Shown here one piece after another: positions 34,446 to 43,383 of a stretch of DNA of 64,000 nt; positions within the stretch are counted from its first letter, which is position 1, and each line of letters starts with the position of its first letter. The notes under the pieces were generated by a model. The model searched no databases. It saw only the letters and a program-made list of their open reading frames with translations, and was not told where the DNA came from. The DNA is from Candidatus Eiseniibacteriota bacterium (GTDB lineage Bacteria; Orphanbacterota; Orphanbacteria; Orphanbacterales; Orphanbacteraceae): NCBI GenBank assembly GCA_024276995.1, contig JAJRWB010000001.1:1-64000 (forward strand), in the 5' to 3' direction. The position numbers were made by a program, and so were the translations under genes.

Positions 34446-36773
34446 CTACGCGCAGTTCACCGTGATGAACGGCTTCTCCTTCCTCGCCGACGATTGGTGG
34501 ATCGCACGGGCGAACAGTTCCTTCCCCGTACCCGTCTCCCCCTGGAGGAGGATCGTTGAATTCGATGTGTGAAGTTTCTGGAGGGTGTCGATGATCCGCA
34601 GCATGCCGGGGCTCTGGGTGACGATCTTCTCGAAGCCCTCGCCTATGCCGAGCCTGTGTTTCAGCCTCAGGTTCTCCGAGCGAATCCTCTCGGCGTCGAG
34701 ATCGGCGAGGATGCCGGCCGCCACGCCGGCGAGGGCGATGGCGAAGTCGATGTCGTCCTTCCCGAAGGGGGGCATTCCGGCGGAGCGGTCGATATAGATT
34801 CCGCCGGCACAATCGGAGTCGGCGCGGAACGGGATGGCGAGGAGCGAGCCGATGCGGCCGAGCCGGCCGGAGGCGGTCTCGACCCGAGTATCGCGAAGGG
34901 GATTCGTCGAGTAGAGAGGGCGGCAGTTGTTCGCCGTCGCCCTCTCGAGCGCCGTGCGGGCCACTTCCACCGTGGCGTGCCACTCGATCGGCGCAACGCC
35001 ACGCGACTCGCGGACCTGCGCCTTCCGGTCTCCGTCCCCCTTGAGGAGGATCAATCGTTCGGATGACGTCTTTTCCAGCAGGAGATCGATCGCCGTGCGG
35101 AGACGCTCCTCCCCGTCGGGGAGGGCGGTGAGCGTCTTCATGATCCCGTTGAACGCCGAAAGCGTGTTCGAACCGGCCACCGACTTACTGACGAGAGAAC
35201 GGTCCGACCGGATCCTGATTTCCCGCACCCGGTTGAGGTCGGCATCGGTTCCTCTCTTCTCGATCACCGGCTGGTATTCGGCGAGGAGATGAATCGCATC
35301 GAGCCCGCGGCCCCTGCCGACGAGGAACTCCGCCCTGCCGATGTGGGCGCGTGCCTCGTCGAGAACCGTTCCGTTTCGCCGGAAGATTTCCGCCGCCCGC
35401 AAGAAAGAGCGCTCCGCCTCCTTCTCCTCGCCCGGAGTGCGCAGGAGCACATCACCGAGGGCGATGTACGAAAGGCCCTTTTCGTAGTTCGCACCGATTT
35501 CCGTAAGGATCTCGATCGAACGGCGAATCTCCACCGCGGCGTCCGCCGGCCGGCCTGCCGCCGACGCGAGGCATCCGAGGAGCCGTCGTACGGCGCCCTC
35601 CTCGAATCGTTCACCGATCCTTTCCGCCACGCTGAGCGCCACGCCGAGGTCATCCGCGGCGAGGCGGAAATTGCCCGTCGCGAGGCGGCACTCCCCTCTT
35701 CTCCTGAGGATCTCCGCCGCCAGTTCGTTGTCGGGCGAAACGCTTTGGGCGAGGCGGTAGCCGACGGTGAGCAGTTCCTCGGCGCGGCGGATCTCCCCCC
35801 GGCGCAGACAAAGCTCGCCGAAGTGCTCGTAATAGAGCACCTCGCCTCTCCGGTCGCCGTTCTCGCGGCTCGACCGGAGCGACTTCGCATAGAGTTCTTC
35901 CGCCCGCTCCCAGTCGCCGGCGTGGCGATGGTAGTGCGCCAGGTTGAGGTAGCCGAACGACACCTCCCACTTGTTTCCCAGCTCAAGGAATATTCTCAGA
36001 CCTTCTTCCCACGCCTCCCTCGCGCCCTCCCAGCGCCCTCTCTTCTGTTCGATAATGCCCAGATTGTTCAGGCGGATGCCGATGCGCAGCTTGCTGCCGT
36101 CTTCGCGCGCCACTTCGAGCGCCTTGCGCTGGAATTGCGCCGCCTCGTCGAGGTGCCCGCGGTTCTTGCAGACGAGAGCGATGTTGTTGAGACACTTCCC
36201 GATCCCCTCGGTGTCGCCGAGCGCCCTGCAGACAGCGAGACTCGTTTCGTAAGCCTCTTTCGACTCTTCCGTGCGGCCCGTTCTCAGGGCGATATGGCCG
36301 AGGGCGCGGAAGACCTTGCCCAGTTCGGGTGAGAGGGGGTGTTTCTGAAGAATGGCGAGCGCCTCGCGCGCATCGAGATCCGCCTTGTCGTAGTCGCCCA
36401 TGCGGGAGAGAACGTGCGATCGGCTGAGAAGGACGTCCGCACTTTCGTGGGGCGCCGTCGCTCCGTCGATCCGCCCGAGGGCGACGCCGAACATCTCGAC
36501 CGCCCGCTCGAGTTCACCCGTACCCTCTAGACAGATCGCCATCCGCCGCGCCGTATCGGCCACAAGGTTTCCCGAGCGGGTCGCCTCGTTGGCGATGTCG
36601 AGAATCTGGGAATAGTATTCGAGCGCCGTGGGGAACTCCCCCGCGTTCTGGCAGAAATGGGCGAGTTCCTCGAGGATGTTGACGTTTTCACGCTGCGCCG
36701 GCCGCACGGGATCCTTCCCGCCCGACGCGCGGTCGCCGCCCTTAACCATCTTGGAGATCCGTTTCTGTTCCAT
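34446..36773 (-). CDS. TPR-GAF-AAA sigma54 regulator, N-terminal part cut by TAG
   Basis: 775 residues to the premature stop. About eleven TPR-like repeats (30-480) are followed by a GAF-type sensor domain (about 515-690, RIGSLLAIPFRADSDCAGGIYIDRS). The start of the AAA+ domain follows, with Walker A GETGTGKE, ending at ITVNCA. The stop replaces the residue that is Ala or Ser in relatives (NCA-A/S-LSE). A single C-to-A change from TCG would create it. The full gene would be 1,022 residues (33705-36773). As written, the product keeps its sensing parts but lacks ATPase core and DNA-binding domain. Confidence 0.9.
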   Translation of the reverse strand: MEQKRISKMVKGGDRASGGKDPVRPAQRENVNILEELAHFCQNAGEFPTALEYYSQILDIANEATRSGNLVADTARRMAICLEGTGELERAVEMFGVALGRIDGATAPHESADVLLSRSHVLSRMGDYDKADLDAREALAILQKHPLSPELGKVFRALGHIALRTGRTEESKEAYETSLAVCRALGDTEGIGKCLNNIALVCKNRGHLDEAAQFQRKALEVAREDGSKLRIGIRLNNLGIIEQKRGRWEGAREAWEEGLRIFLELGNKWEVSFGYLNLAHYHRHAGDWERAEELYAKSLRSSRENGDRRGEVLYYEHFGELCLRRGEIRRAEELLTVGYRLAQSVSPDNELAAEILRRRGECRLATGNFRLAADDLGVALSVAERIGERFEEGAVRRLLGCLASAAGRPADAAVEIRRSIEILTEIGANYEKGLSYIALGDVLLRTPGEEKEAERSFLRAAEIFRRNGTVLDEARAHIGRAEFLVGRGRGLDAIHLLAEYQPVIEKRGTDADLNRVREIRIRSDRSLVSKSVAGSNTLSAFNGIMKTLTALPDGEERLRTAIDLLLEKTSSERLILLKGDGDRKAQVRESRGVAPIEWHATVEVARTALERATANNCRPLYSTNPLRDTRVETASGRLGRIGSLLAIPFRADSDCAGGIYIDRSAGMPPFGKDDIDFAIALAGVAAGILADLDAERIRSENLRLKHRLGIGEGFEKIVTQSPGMLRIIDTLQKLHTSNSTILLQGETGTGKELFARAIHQSSARKEKPFITVNCA

Positions 36774-36825
36774 CGCCGTCCCGCTCGAGTTGCCGCTCCG
36801 GTCGTCCCGCCCCGCTTTTCCCCTG

Positions 36826-37053
36826 TCAGAAGAGGATCGTGGAGAGGGCGCTAAGTGCGCTGATGATCAGGTCGACCGTTCCCGGTGCCGACAAGGTTTC
36901 GTCCTGCACGGTGATCAGGGTCGACGCAGTCGCGCTTCCGCTTCCAGGTTTCATTTCCGGAATATCCCCGTCGCCCGCAGAGGAAAGCGCGTACGGGGCA
37001 AGCAGCAAGAGGAGGAGCACAACGACGAAAAACCGCTTCGCAAAGCTGTTCAT
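36826..37053 (-). CDS. Small secreted peptide precursor
   Basis: 75 residues. A strong signal peptide (NSFAKRFFVVVLLLLLLAPYALSSAG) leaves a mature peptide of about 50 residues: an acidic Gly/Ser/Thr part, then a hydrophobic, amphipathic C-terminus (TVDLIISALSALSTILF). The ATG at 37053 is preferred over 37116, which falls within the -35 box of a near-consensus promoter. It lies 52 bases upstream of, and in line with, the TPR-GAF sigma54 regulator. No family recognised. An exported signal, a membrane-active peptide or a surface component are all possible. Confidence 0.65.
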   Translation of the reverse strand: MNSFAKRFFVVVLLLLLLAPYALSSAGDGDIPEMKPGSGSATASTLITVQDETLSAPGTVDLIISALSALSTILF

Positions 37054-37087
37054 CCAGTTCCCCCCGAAGGATACCAATCCAACTTCA

Positions 37088-37116
37088 ATCGTACTCACAT
37101 CGACGTGAAGTGTCAA
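37088..37116 (-). promoter_or_regulatory. Near-consensus sigma70 promoter of the secreted-peptide gene
   Basis: Minus strand perfect TTGACA (37116-37111), 17-base spacer, TACGAT (37093-37088). Predicted start near 37081, leader about 28 bases. Read-through would also feed the TPR-GAF regulator. Confidence 0.7.
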
Positions 37117-37149
37117 CCGGGCGTAAAAATTGGAGTTAGCGTTGCGCCG

Positions 37150-37881
37150 TCACGGACGGACTCGGGAGAGGACGATCAGTCTCTCGGACATCGGGGTGAA
37201 CGGGTCGCCCTCGTAGTCTCCGAAGCGCCGCTCGACGAGGAAACCGGCGGTCTCGAGTGCGGTTTCGATCTCATCGGGCGTGAAGAGAAGGAGCCGCTCC
37301 TCCCAACGTAGGTCGTTCCCGGAGCGGTCGCTCACGGTGATCTTCTTGGTGAGCCTCGCCGAGGGGGCGTCGTAACACCGTTCCTCCACGATGTGCCGGC
37401 TGCCCGCTTTTCTCTCACTTCGCGCGACGAGATTCTCGACGACCCGCGCGGCGTGGAGATAGTCGAAGAAGAACCAGCCGCCCGGCGCGAGGAGGGGAGC
37501 GATCTCGCGGAATACGGCAATGTTCTCTTCGCGGCTGTCGAAGTAGCCGAACGAGGTGAACATGCTTGCCACGCCGTCGAAGGCGCCGTAACGACAAGGA
37601 ATGCGCCGCATATCGCCCCGCACCACGACGCCCCGTTCCTTCGCCAGGGTGAGGAGATCGGCCGAGAGATCGACCCCTACCGGTGAGGCGCGCCGCCCGG
37701 CGAGCGCCGCGAGATACCGTCCCGCGCCGCACGCGAGATCGAGGATCCGCTTCCCGGCGAGATCGACGTGGCGGGCGAGGAGATCGATCGCCCGCTCCGC
37801 TTCCTCGGGACTCCTATGACCGTACAGCTCGGTGTAGAGGGCGCTGAACGCCTTTTCATACCACGGCGTTTCCTCAGACAT
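37150..37881 (-). CDS. Class I SAM-dependent methyltransferase
   Basis: 243 residues. Motif I ILDLACGAGRYLAAL, motif II region VGVDLSADLL, post-I GDMRRIPC, and motif IV FDGVASMFTSFGYF typify the UbiE/Tam-like group acting on small molecules. The ATG at 37881 overlaps the cutA stop by eight bases; the longer open frame is a shadow of cutA. It is last in the purM-cutA operon. Substrate not predictable. Confidence 0.85.
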   Translation of the reverse strand: MSEETPWYEKAFSALYTELYGHRSPEEAERAIDLLARHVDLAGKRILDLACGAGRYLAALAGRRASPVGVDLSADLLTLAKERGVVVRGDMRRIPCRYGAFDGVASMFTSFGYFDSREENIAVFREIAPLLAPGGWFFFDYLHAARVVENLVARSERKAGSRHIVEERCYDAPSARLTKKITVSDRSGNDLRWEERLLLFTPDEIETALETAGFLVERRFGDYEGDPFTPMSERLIVLSRVRP

Positions 37882-38215
37882 CGCCGCACCGGGACGTGTT
37901 CGCCGCGAGCCATTCGAAGTAGGAAGCCGATCCCCCTTCCAGCGGGACGACGACCATCTCGGGAACATCATACGGGTGAAGTTTCTCGACGACGTGTTCG
38001 ACCTCGTCGAGATCGGTCCGGGCCGTCTTGAGGAGGAGCATCTCCTCCTCGTCGCGGTGGACCTTTCCCTCCCAACGGTAAACCGAGCGGACGCCGGGGA
38101 TCCGGTTGACGCACGCCGCGAGACGCCGCTCGACGAGCGCTTCGGCGATCGTATCGCCTGTGCCGCCGGGAGGGACGGTGACGACGACGATCACGAAGCG
38201 GTCGTCGCCGATCAT
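37874..38215 (-). CDS. cutA: Divalent-cation tolerance protein CutA1
   Basis: 113 residues, ferredoxin-like trimer. Signatures: VIVVVTVPPGGTGDTIAEALVERRLAACVN, YRWEGKVHRDEEEMLLLKT, HPYDVPEMVVVPLEGG and YFEWL. Associated with copper tolerance in E. coli, though its precise role is debated. The start overlaps the purM stop as ATGA. Confidence 0.93.
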   Translation of the reverse strand: MIGDDRFVIVVVTVPPGGTGDTIAEALVERRLAACVNRIPGVRSVYRWEGKVHRDEEEMLLLKTARTDLDEVEHVVEKLHPYDVPEMVVVPLEGGSASYFEWLAANTSRCGDV

Positions 38216-39234
38216 CGACGGTCCACCAGGCGAACCGCGCCACTCCCCTCGACGACGGTGCCGATGCGCACCGGCGCCGCGGCCTCCGGGCCGAGCCGCT
38301 CGATCGCCCCTCCGACGCGGTCGGGCGGGATCACCGCCGCCAGACCGATCCCCATGTTGAACACGCGGTACATCTCCTTCTCCTCCACGTCGCCCGCCCG
38401 GGCGATCAAGTCGAAGATGCCGGGCACCGGCCACGAACGCTTCTCGACGACCGCGTCGCACTCACCGGGCAGTATGCGCGGGAGGTTTTCGATCAGCCCG
38501 CCGCCGGTGATGTGGGCGAACCCGGTGGCGCCGGCGGCGTGGAACGCCCCGATCTCGGTGCGGTAGCAAAGATGGGGCGCCGCGAGCATTTCACCCACCG
38601 TGGCGTCCATGCCGGCGGGGATCTCGTCGGGCCGAAAGCACTCGGTGTCGAAGAGCGCCCGTGTGGCGAGGGAGTAGCCGTTCGTATGGAGCCCCGCCGA
38701 GGGAAAGCCGAGAATCGCGTCGCCGGGGCGGATCGCCGAGCCGTCGACGATCTTCTCCCGTTCGACGAGCCCGACGAGGAAGCCGGCGACGTCGTACGTT
38801 CCTTCTTCATAGATCCCCGGCATCTCGGCGGTCTCGCCGCCGATCAGGGCGATCGACTGTTCGACGCACGTGTCGGCGAATCCGCGGATCAGCGGTTCGA
38901 GGGTGTCCGGCGCGAGTGCGGCGCCGGCGACATAGTCGAGGAAGAAGAGCGGTTTCGCTCCGAGAACGGCGATATCGTCGATGCAGTGGTGGACGAGGTC
39001 GCGCCCGACTCTTTCGTGGAGGCCGAGCGAGGCGAGAAACTTCACTTTCGTGCCGAGGCCGTCGGTGGTGGCCACGAGCGCCCGGGTCGGATCGCCCGGT
39101 AGCGCGTAGAGACCGCCGAAGTGGCCGACGTCGCCGATCACCTCCTCGCCGAAGGAGGAGCGGATCGTATCGCGGAGCGCGGCGAGCGCCGCCTGGTGCG
39201 TGGCGGTGTGGACGCCCGAGTCGTTGTAATCCAA
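38212..39234 (-). CDS. purM: Phosphoribosylformylglycinamidine cyclo-ligase (AIR synthetase)
   Basis: 340 residues, usual length. It closes the imidazole ring in purine synthesis. It starts MDYNDSGVHT; GLGTKVKFLASL, HHCIDDIAVLGAKPLFFLDY, LIGGETAEMPGIY and GLHTNGYSLATRALF are the ATP and FGAM sites. No other pur gene is in the window. First of a three-gene overlapping set with cutA and the methyltransferase, 37 bases after the preceding unknown gene. Confidence 0.96.
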   Translation of the reverse strand: MDYNDSGVHTATHQAALAALRDTIRSSFGEEVIGDVGHFGGLYALPGDPTRALVATTDGLGTKVKFLASLGLHERVGRDLVHHCIDDIAVLGAKPLFFLDYVAGAALAPDTLEPLIRGFADTCVEQSIALIGGETAEMPGIYEEGTYDVAGFLVGLVEREKIVDGSAIRPGDAILGFPSAGLHTNGYSLATRALFDTECFRPDEIPAGMDATVGEMLAAPHLCYRTEIGAFHAAGATGFAHITGGGLIENLPRILPGECDAVVEKRSWPVPGIFDLIARAGDVEEKEMYRVFNMGIGLAAVIPPDRVGGAIERLGPEAAAPVRIGTVVEGSGAVRLVDRR

Positions 39235-39271
39235 TCTGAAGTCGCCTCCGATGGAACGGTCGATCCGTCGC

Positions 39272-39997
39272 TTAGGACGCGGAAGGCGGCTCGGCGCCGG
39301 CCACCCATTCCACTCCGTCGGGGCTTTTCAGCCGGCCGATGAACCGGTTGACCGCGTCGAGGGTGGCGTGCAGCGCGGCGAGGTTCGGATCGCGGTGTAC
39401 GAGCGCCGAACCGATGAGCGGCACGGCGCGCCCCGTGGAAGCGTATTCCACGTGCACGAAGCAGCCCCTGTGGGGACCGACCGGCCGGACGTCGAAGTCG
39501 AGAATCTCGAACCGGCCTTCCCGGAGGAACTGTTCCACCGCGCGAAGGGTCGCCTCCGCCACGGCACGTCCCGATCCGGATGATAGGGGAAACGTCGCTT
39601 TTCCGATACCACGAAGATTGTCCCTGCCGAGGGCCACTTCCACTTCCCCCTCCCTCGGCGTGACGCGGGTCTGGAGCATTTCGAAGCGGAGCCGCATGGG
39701 CGGCGGAAATCCGCCCGGCGCGACGGGCGCACCGCTCTCCCCCTCGATCTGGGCGATGCTCACCTTGCGGCGGTCGATCCGGATTCCGTACTCGGCGAGA
39801 AGCGTCGATTCGATATCCCGGAGGATCTGCTTCGGTCCGCGACCGGCGGCCGCCACGGCATGAATCTCGAGGATCTCCCCCGAGCGATTCGTCACGATCC
39901 GCGAGGAGAGAATTCCTGCGAGCGAGTTGATCCGGCCTTCGATCCCGCTCGGATCGTCGACGGGGGGGTTATCATGGTGAGGCGCTTTTTCCGTCAT
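39272..39997 (-). CDS. Conserved protein of unknown function
   Basis: 241 residues, cytosolic. Two similar-looking halves: an early GEILEIHAVAAAGRGPKQILRDIESTLLAEYGIRIDRRKVSIAQIEGE, and a later pair of alpha/beta units that each pair a helix with a strand such as FVHVEYASTGRAVPLIGSALVHRD. I have seen this pattern only in unnamed conserved proteins. The ATG at 39997 has a weak ribosome site; the frame stays open to 40192, but that extension is not protein-like. A long leader of about 180 bases separates it from the nearest -10. Confidence 0.6.
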   Translation of the reverse strand: MTEKAPHHDNPPVDDPSGIEGRINSLAGILSSRIVTNRSGEILEIHAVAAAGRGPKQILRDIESTLLAEYGIRIDRRKVSIAQIEGESGAPVAPGGFPPPMRLRFEMLQTRVTPREGEVEVALGRDNLRGIGKATFPLSSGSGRAVAEATLRAVEQFLREGRFEILDFDVRPVGPHRGCFVHVEYASTGRAVPLIGSALVHRDPNLAALHATLDAVNRFIGRLKSPDGVEWVAGAEPPSAS

Positions 39998-40177
39998 GAT
40001 TCCGTGGCGATAGAGGCGCGATGGGAAGGGCGGGCGATCCCGCTGTCCGTCGAGCCTGGAAACCGCCGTTGCCGTCCGGTGTTTCCATGCCGGGCCGGAC
40101 GATTTACCTGTTGATACGCAAAGCGAATCGCCCCCTGGACGGATCGGGCGCGTTGAGCGCGGGTCCGGAAGCGGGGT

Positions 40178-40192
40178 GACATCATAACACAA
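40178..40192 (-). promoter_or_regulatory. Extended -10 promoter candidate
   Basis: Minus strand TGTTATGAT, with TATGAT at 40186-40181 preceded by an extended TG. It has no good -35. Start would be near 40174, leaving an unusually long leader to the ATG at 39997. The 256-base gap (39998-40253) otherwise holds no gene that I can support. Confidence 0.35.
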
Positions 40193-40253
40193 CGCAATGC
40201 AATAGAAAAGAGAAATGTGTGTTCGAGGCCGTCGGTACGCGGTTTTCGGCGCC

Positions 40254-41162
40254 TCAACCGATAGTGGTCATCCGCTCGAGCACGGCGGTCCGCTCCTTGA
40301 TCGCGTCGAGAGAAAGACCGCTGAGCGGAGCGGGACCGAACTGCTCCACCACGAAGGAAGCGACTGCCGTTCCGTGGAGCATCGCCCGGCGGAAGGATCC
40401 GCCGTCGAAGTCGCCCCCGGCGGCGAGAGAGCCGATCACACCGCCGGCGAACGAATCGCCCGCCCCGGTGGGGTCGACCACCGCATCGAGGGGATAGGCG
40501 GGAACGGCGAAGAACTCCCCGCCATGGAAGAGGAGCGCTCCGTGCTCACCCTTCTTGACGATCACCGTGGAGGGCCCCAGGCCGGTGATCGCCCGGGCGG
40601 CGGCGATCATGTTCTTTTCGCCTGTCAGCTCTTTCGCCTCGCCGTCGTTGAGGAAAAGCGTATCGATCCTCGAGAGCATCTTTCTCAGGTCCTCCGGCGC
40701 TCCGTCGATCCAGAAGTTCATCGTGTCCGCCGCCACGTGCACCGGGTTTTCAATCTGATCGAGCACTTCGATCTGCAGCGCCGGGGCGATGTTCCCGAGA
40801 AAGATCACCGGGGTGCCGGCGTACGCTTCGGGCAGGCGGGGATGGAAATGTTCGAACACGTTCAGGCAGGTGCTGATCGTCGTACGATCCTGCATGTCGT
40901 CGCCGTACTCCGCCACGTAGCGGAAGGTGCGGCCCGGGAGGGTGGTGAGACCGCGAAGATCGACGCCCCTCTCCTCGAGGAAGGCCCTCCCTTCGGCGGG
41001 AAAGTCGTCGCCCACCACGCCGACGAGACGGACCTCGCCGTAGGGCGCCGCCGCACCGGCGAAGTAGAGCGCCGATCCGCCGAGACCTTCGTCCGACGTT
41101 CCGAAGGGCGAGCGAATGGTGTCGAGCACGATCGAGCCGACGACAAGTACGGGCATGGCCAT
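40254..41162 (-). CDS. PfkB-family carbohydrate or nucleoside kinase
   Basis: 302 residues of the ribokinase fold. GGSALYFAGAAAPYG near the N-terminus and DPTGAGDSFAGGVIGSL (catalytic aspartate and anion hole) are the PfkB signatures; VIVKKGEHGALL precedes them. The substrate cannot be told from sequence. Placed 18 bases downstream of argS. Confidence 0.88.
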   Translation of the reverse strand: MAMPVLVVGSIVLDTIRSPFGTSDEGLGGSALYFAGAAAPYGEVRLVGVVGDDFPAEGRAFLEERGVDLRGLTTLPGRTFRYVAEYGDDMQDRTTISTCLNVFEHFHPRLPEAYAGTPVIFLGNIAPALQIEVLDQIENPVHVAADTMNFWIDGAPEDLRKMLSRIDTLFLNDGEAKELTGEKNMIAAARAITGLGPSTVIVKKGEHGALLFHGGEFFAVPAYPLDAVVDPTGAGDSFAGGVIGSLAAGGDFDGGSFRRAMLHGTAVASFVVEQFGPAPLSGLSLDAIKERTAVLERMTTIG

Positions 41163-41180
41163 GGATCATATCTCCCTGAG

Positions 41181-42953
41181 TTACATCGAATCGGGCGCGC
41201 TCACGCCGAGCAGGCGCAGGCCGTTGCGAAGAACGGTCCGAACCCCCTCGAGAAGAGCGAGTCGCGCCAGGGTGATCTCCTCCTGCGGACCGACCACCTT
41301 CACCTTGTGGTAGTACGTGTGGAACGTGGCGGCGAGTTCCTTCAGGTACGCGCCGAGGCGCTGCGGTTCGCGGTGACGTGCCGCCGAGGCGACCACGCCG
41401 GGAAACGGATCGAGGAATCGGATCAATTCAATGTCGTCCGGCGAATCGAGAAGATCGAGACATCCATTTCCGGTGCCGGCGCCGATGCCCGCCGCCTCGG
41501 CGTGGCGGAAGACGCTGCACACGCGGGCATGGGCGTACTGAACGTAGTAGACCGGGTTGTCGAGACTCTTCTTCGTGGCGAGTTCCATGTCGAAGTTCAG
41601 GTGCGTGTTCGGCCGAAGCATGAGGAAGAAGAAGCGCGCCGCGTCGACGCCCACCTCGTCGATGAGATTGCGGAGGGTGACGAATTCACCGGCGCGTTTC
41701 GACATCTTCACCGGTTTCCCGCCTCGCACCAGGTTGACCTGCTGCACGATGAACACCTCGAGCCATCCCTTCTTTCGGCCGAGCGCCTCCATGGCGGCTT
41801 CCATCCGCGCGATGTGGCCGTGGTGGTCGGGTCCGAGAATGTCGATGGCGCGATCGAAACCGCGCAGCGCCTTTTCCCTGTGGTAGGCGATGTCGGCCAG
41901 GAAGTAGCTCGGCCTCCCGTCGGAGCGGCGGATCACCCTGTCGTCGTCATCGCCGTACTTCGACGAGCGGAACCACCATGCCCCCCCCTTTTCATAGACA
42001 TCGCCCGTCTTCTCGAGTTCGGCGAGGGTCTCCTCCACTTTCCCTTCCCCGTGAAGTCTCGACTCCCGGTACCACGAATCGAATGAGACGCCGAAGGAGG
42101 CGAGATCCTCCCGCTGGCCCTCGAGCATTTTCTCGAGAACCCAGCGCCTGAGAAGAGCGCGCCACGTTTTTTCCGAAACGGCGAGGGGGAGCTTTCTCCC
42201 TTCGGGAAGGGGCGGAGCGTTCCGGGAGGAATCGCCCTTCCCTTCGCCCGCGGCGATCTCCCCCACCCACTCCTCGAGAGCGGCCGCGCCGGGGTCGTCG
42301 TTCTCTTCCCCCCCGGGCCGGAAGAGCGGTGCCAGGTTCGCCGCGACGTCACCGGCGAGGTCGGCCACGTACGCCCCCCGGTAACCGTTTTCGGGGAATT
42401 CCCCCTTCTCACCGTCGAGGAAGTAAGCGACCGACTCGACGAGGTGGTCGACCTGGCTTCCAAAGTCGTTCACGTAGAACTCCCGCTCTACATCGATGCC
42501 GGTCGCCTCGAGAAGCGAGGCGAGGGTGTCGCCCACCGCGGCGGCACGGGCGCTCACCACGTTCAGCGGTCCCGTCGGGTTGGCGCTGACGAACTCGACC
42601 TGTTCCCTCCGGCCCTCACCTTCCTTCGTCGTGCCGAACCGGTCTCCCTCGAGGAGAATGCGGCCGAGCAGTTCCCGCCACGCCGCGGGGGTGACGCGGC
42701 AGTTCACGAAACCGGGAGGCGCGATTTCCACGTCGAGGAAGAGGGGGTCGGATTCGATATCGGCGACGATGTCGGCGGCGATGTCGAGCGGCGCGCGGCG
42801 GAGTTGCTTCGCGAGCACGAGGGCGGCGTTCGTGGCGAGATCGCCGTGCCCCTTCTCACGGGCCGCTTCGACGCGGACGGCGGTGATGTCGGCGTCGGGC
42901 CAGAGACGGGAAAGAGCGGAGCGGATCCTTTCTTCCACTCTGCGGAGGATCAT
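41181..42953 (-). CDS. argS: Arginyl-tRNA synthetase with altered HIGH motif
   Basis: 590 residues. It has the ArgRS N-terminal domain, the catalytic core with FVSANPTGPL, the KMSKR motif intact (GGKPVKMSKRAGEF), and the DALR anticodon-binding C-terminus. The class I HIGH motif, usually H-V-G-H after NPTGPL, reads NVVS (about 131-134) followed by ARAAAVGD, so both histidines are missing. Similar sequences exist in some bacterial ArgRS branches, so this is probably natural and functional. The start is three bases after the rsfS stop. Confidence 0.95.
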   Translation of the reverse strand: MILRRVEERIRSALSRLWPDADITAVRVEAAREKGHGDLATNAALVLAKQLRRAPLDIAADIVADIESDPLFLDVEIAPPGFVNCRVTPAAWRELLGRILLEGDRFGTTKEGEGRREQVEFVSANPTGPLNVVSARAAAVGDTLASLLEATGIDVEREFYVNDFGSQVDHLVESVAYFLDGEKGEFPENGYRGAYVADLAGDVAANLAPLFRPGGEENDDPGAAALEEWVGEIAAGEGKGDSSRNAPPLPEGRKLPLAVSEKTWRALLRRWVLEKMLEGQREDLASFGVSFDSWYRESRLHGEGKVEETLAELEKTGDVYEKGGAWWFRSSKYGDDDDRVIRRSDGRPSYFLADIAYHREKALRGFDRAIDILGPDHHGHIARMEAAMEALGRKKGWLEVFIVQQVNLVRGGKPVKMSKRAGEFVTLRNLIDEVGVDAARFFFLMLRPNTHLNFDMELATKKSLDNPVYYVQYAHARVCSVFRHAEAAGIGAGTGNGCLDLLDSPDDIELIRFLDPFPGVVASAARHREPQRLGAYLKELAATFHTYYHKVKVVGPQEEITLARLALLEGVRTVLRNGLRLLGVSAPDSM

Positions 42954-42956
42954 GGT

Positions 42957-43301
42957 TCACCCCTCGACTTTCTCGAGCGGCGCATCTCCCCAGAGCCTCT
43001 CGAGGCTGTAGAAATCCCGCACCTCGTCGAGAAAAACATGGATCACCACGTCGAAGCAGTCGAGGAGCACCCACCGCCGTTCCTGGTATCCCTCGAGGTG
43101 GCAGATGCGCACATTCGCCTTCTCGAGGCCGTCGATCAGCGCGTCCGCTACCGCCCTTACCTGGGTGTCGCTCGCCGCGCTGCCGATGACGAAACAGTCG
43201 GTGGCGCTCGACAGCTCCGATAGATCGAGGATCACCACGTCGGTCGCCTTGCGCGTGAGCATCAGGTCGGCCGCCTTCCTGGCAGTCTCTTTCGCAGTCA
43301 A
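42957..43301 (-). CDS. rsfS: Ribosomal silencing factor RsfS
   Basis: 114 residues. It binds ribosomal protein L14 and blocks subunit joining in starvation. DVVILDLSELSSATDCFVIGSAASDTQVRAVADA, then GYQERRWVLLDCFDVVIHVF and YSLERLWGDAP are diagnostic. The start is TTG at 43301 (ribosome site aagggagaag), which fits the family N-terminus; no ATG fits. It lies directly upstream of argS. Confidence 0.92.
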   Translation of the reverse strand: MTAKETARKAADLMLTRKATDVVILDLSELSSATDCFVIGSAASDTQVRAVADALIDGLEKANVRICHLEGYQERRWVLLDCFDVVIHVFLDEVRDFYSLERLWGDAPLEKVEG

Positions 43302-43383
43302 CGCCGCTTCTCCCTTTGGATACCTGGGGCATGGGGTTTTCGAACGAGCGACGTATTGTACCACACGGCGCGTGCGGCGCCCA

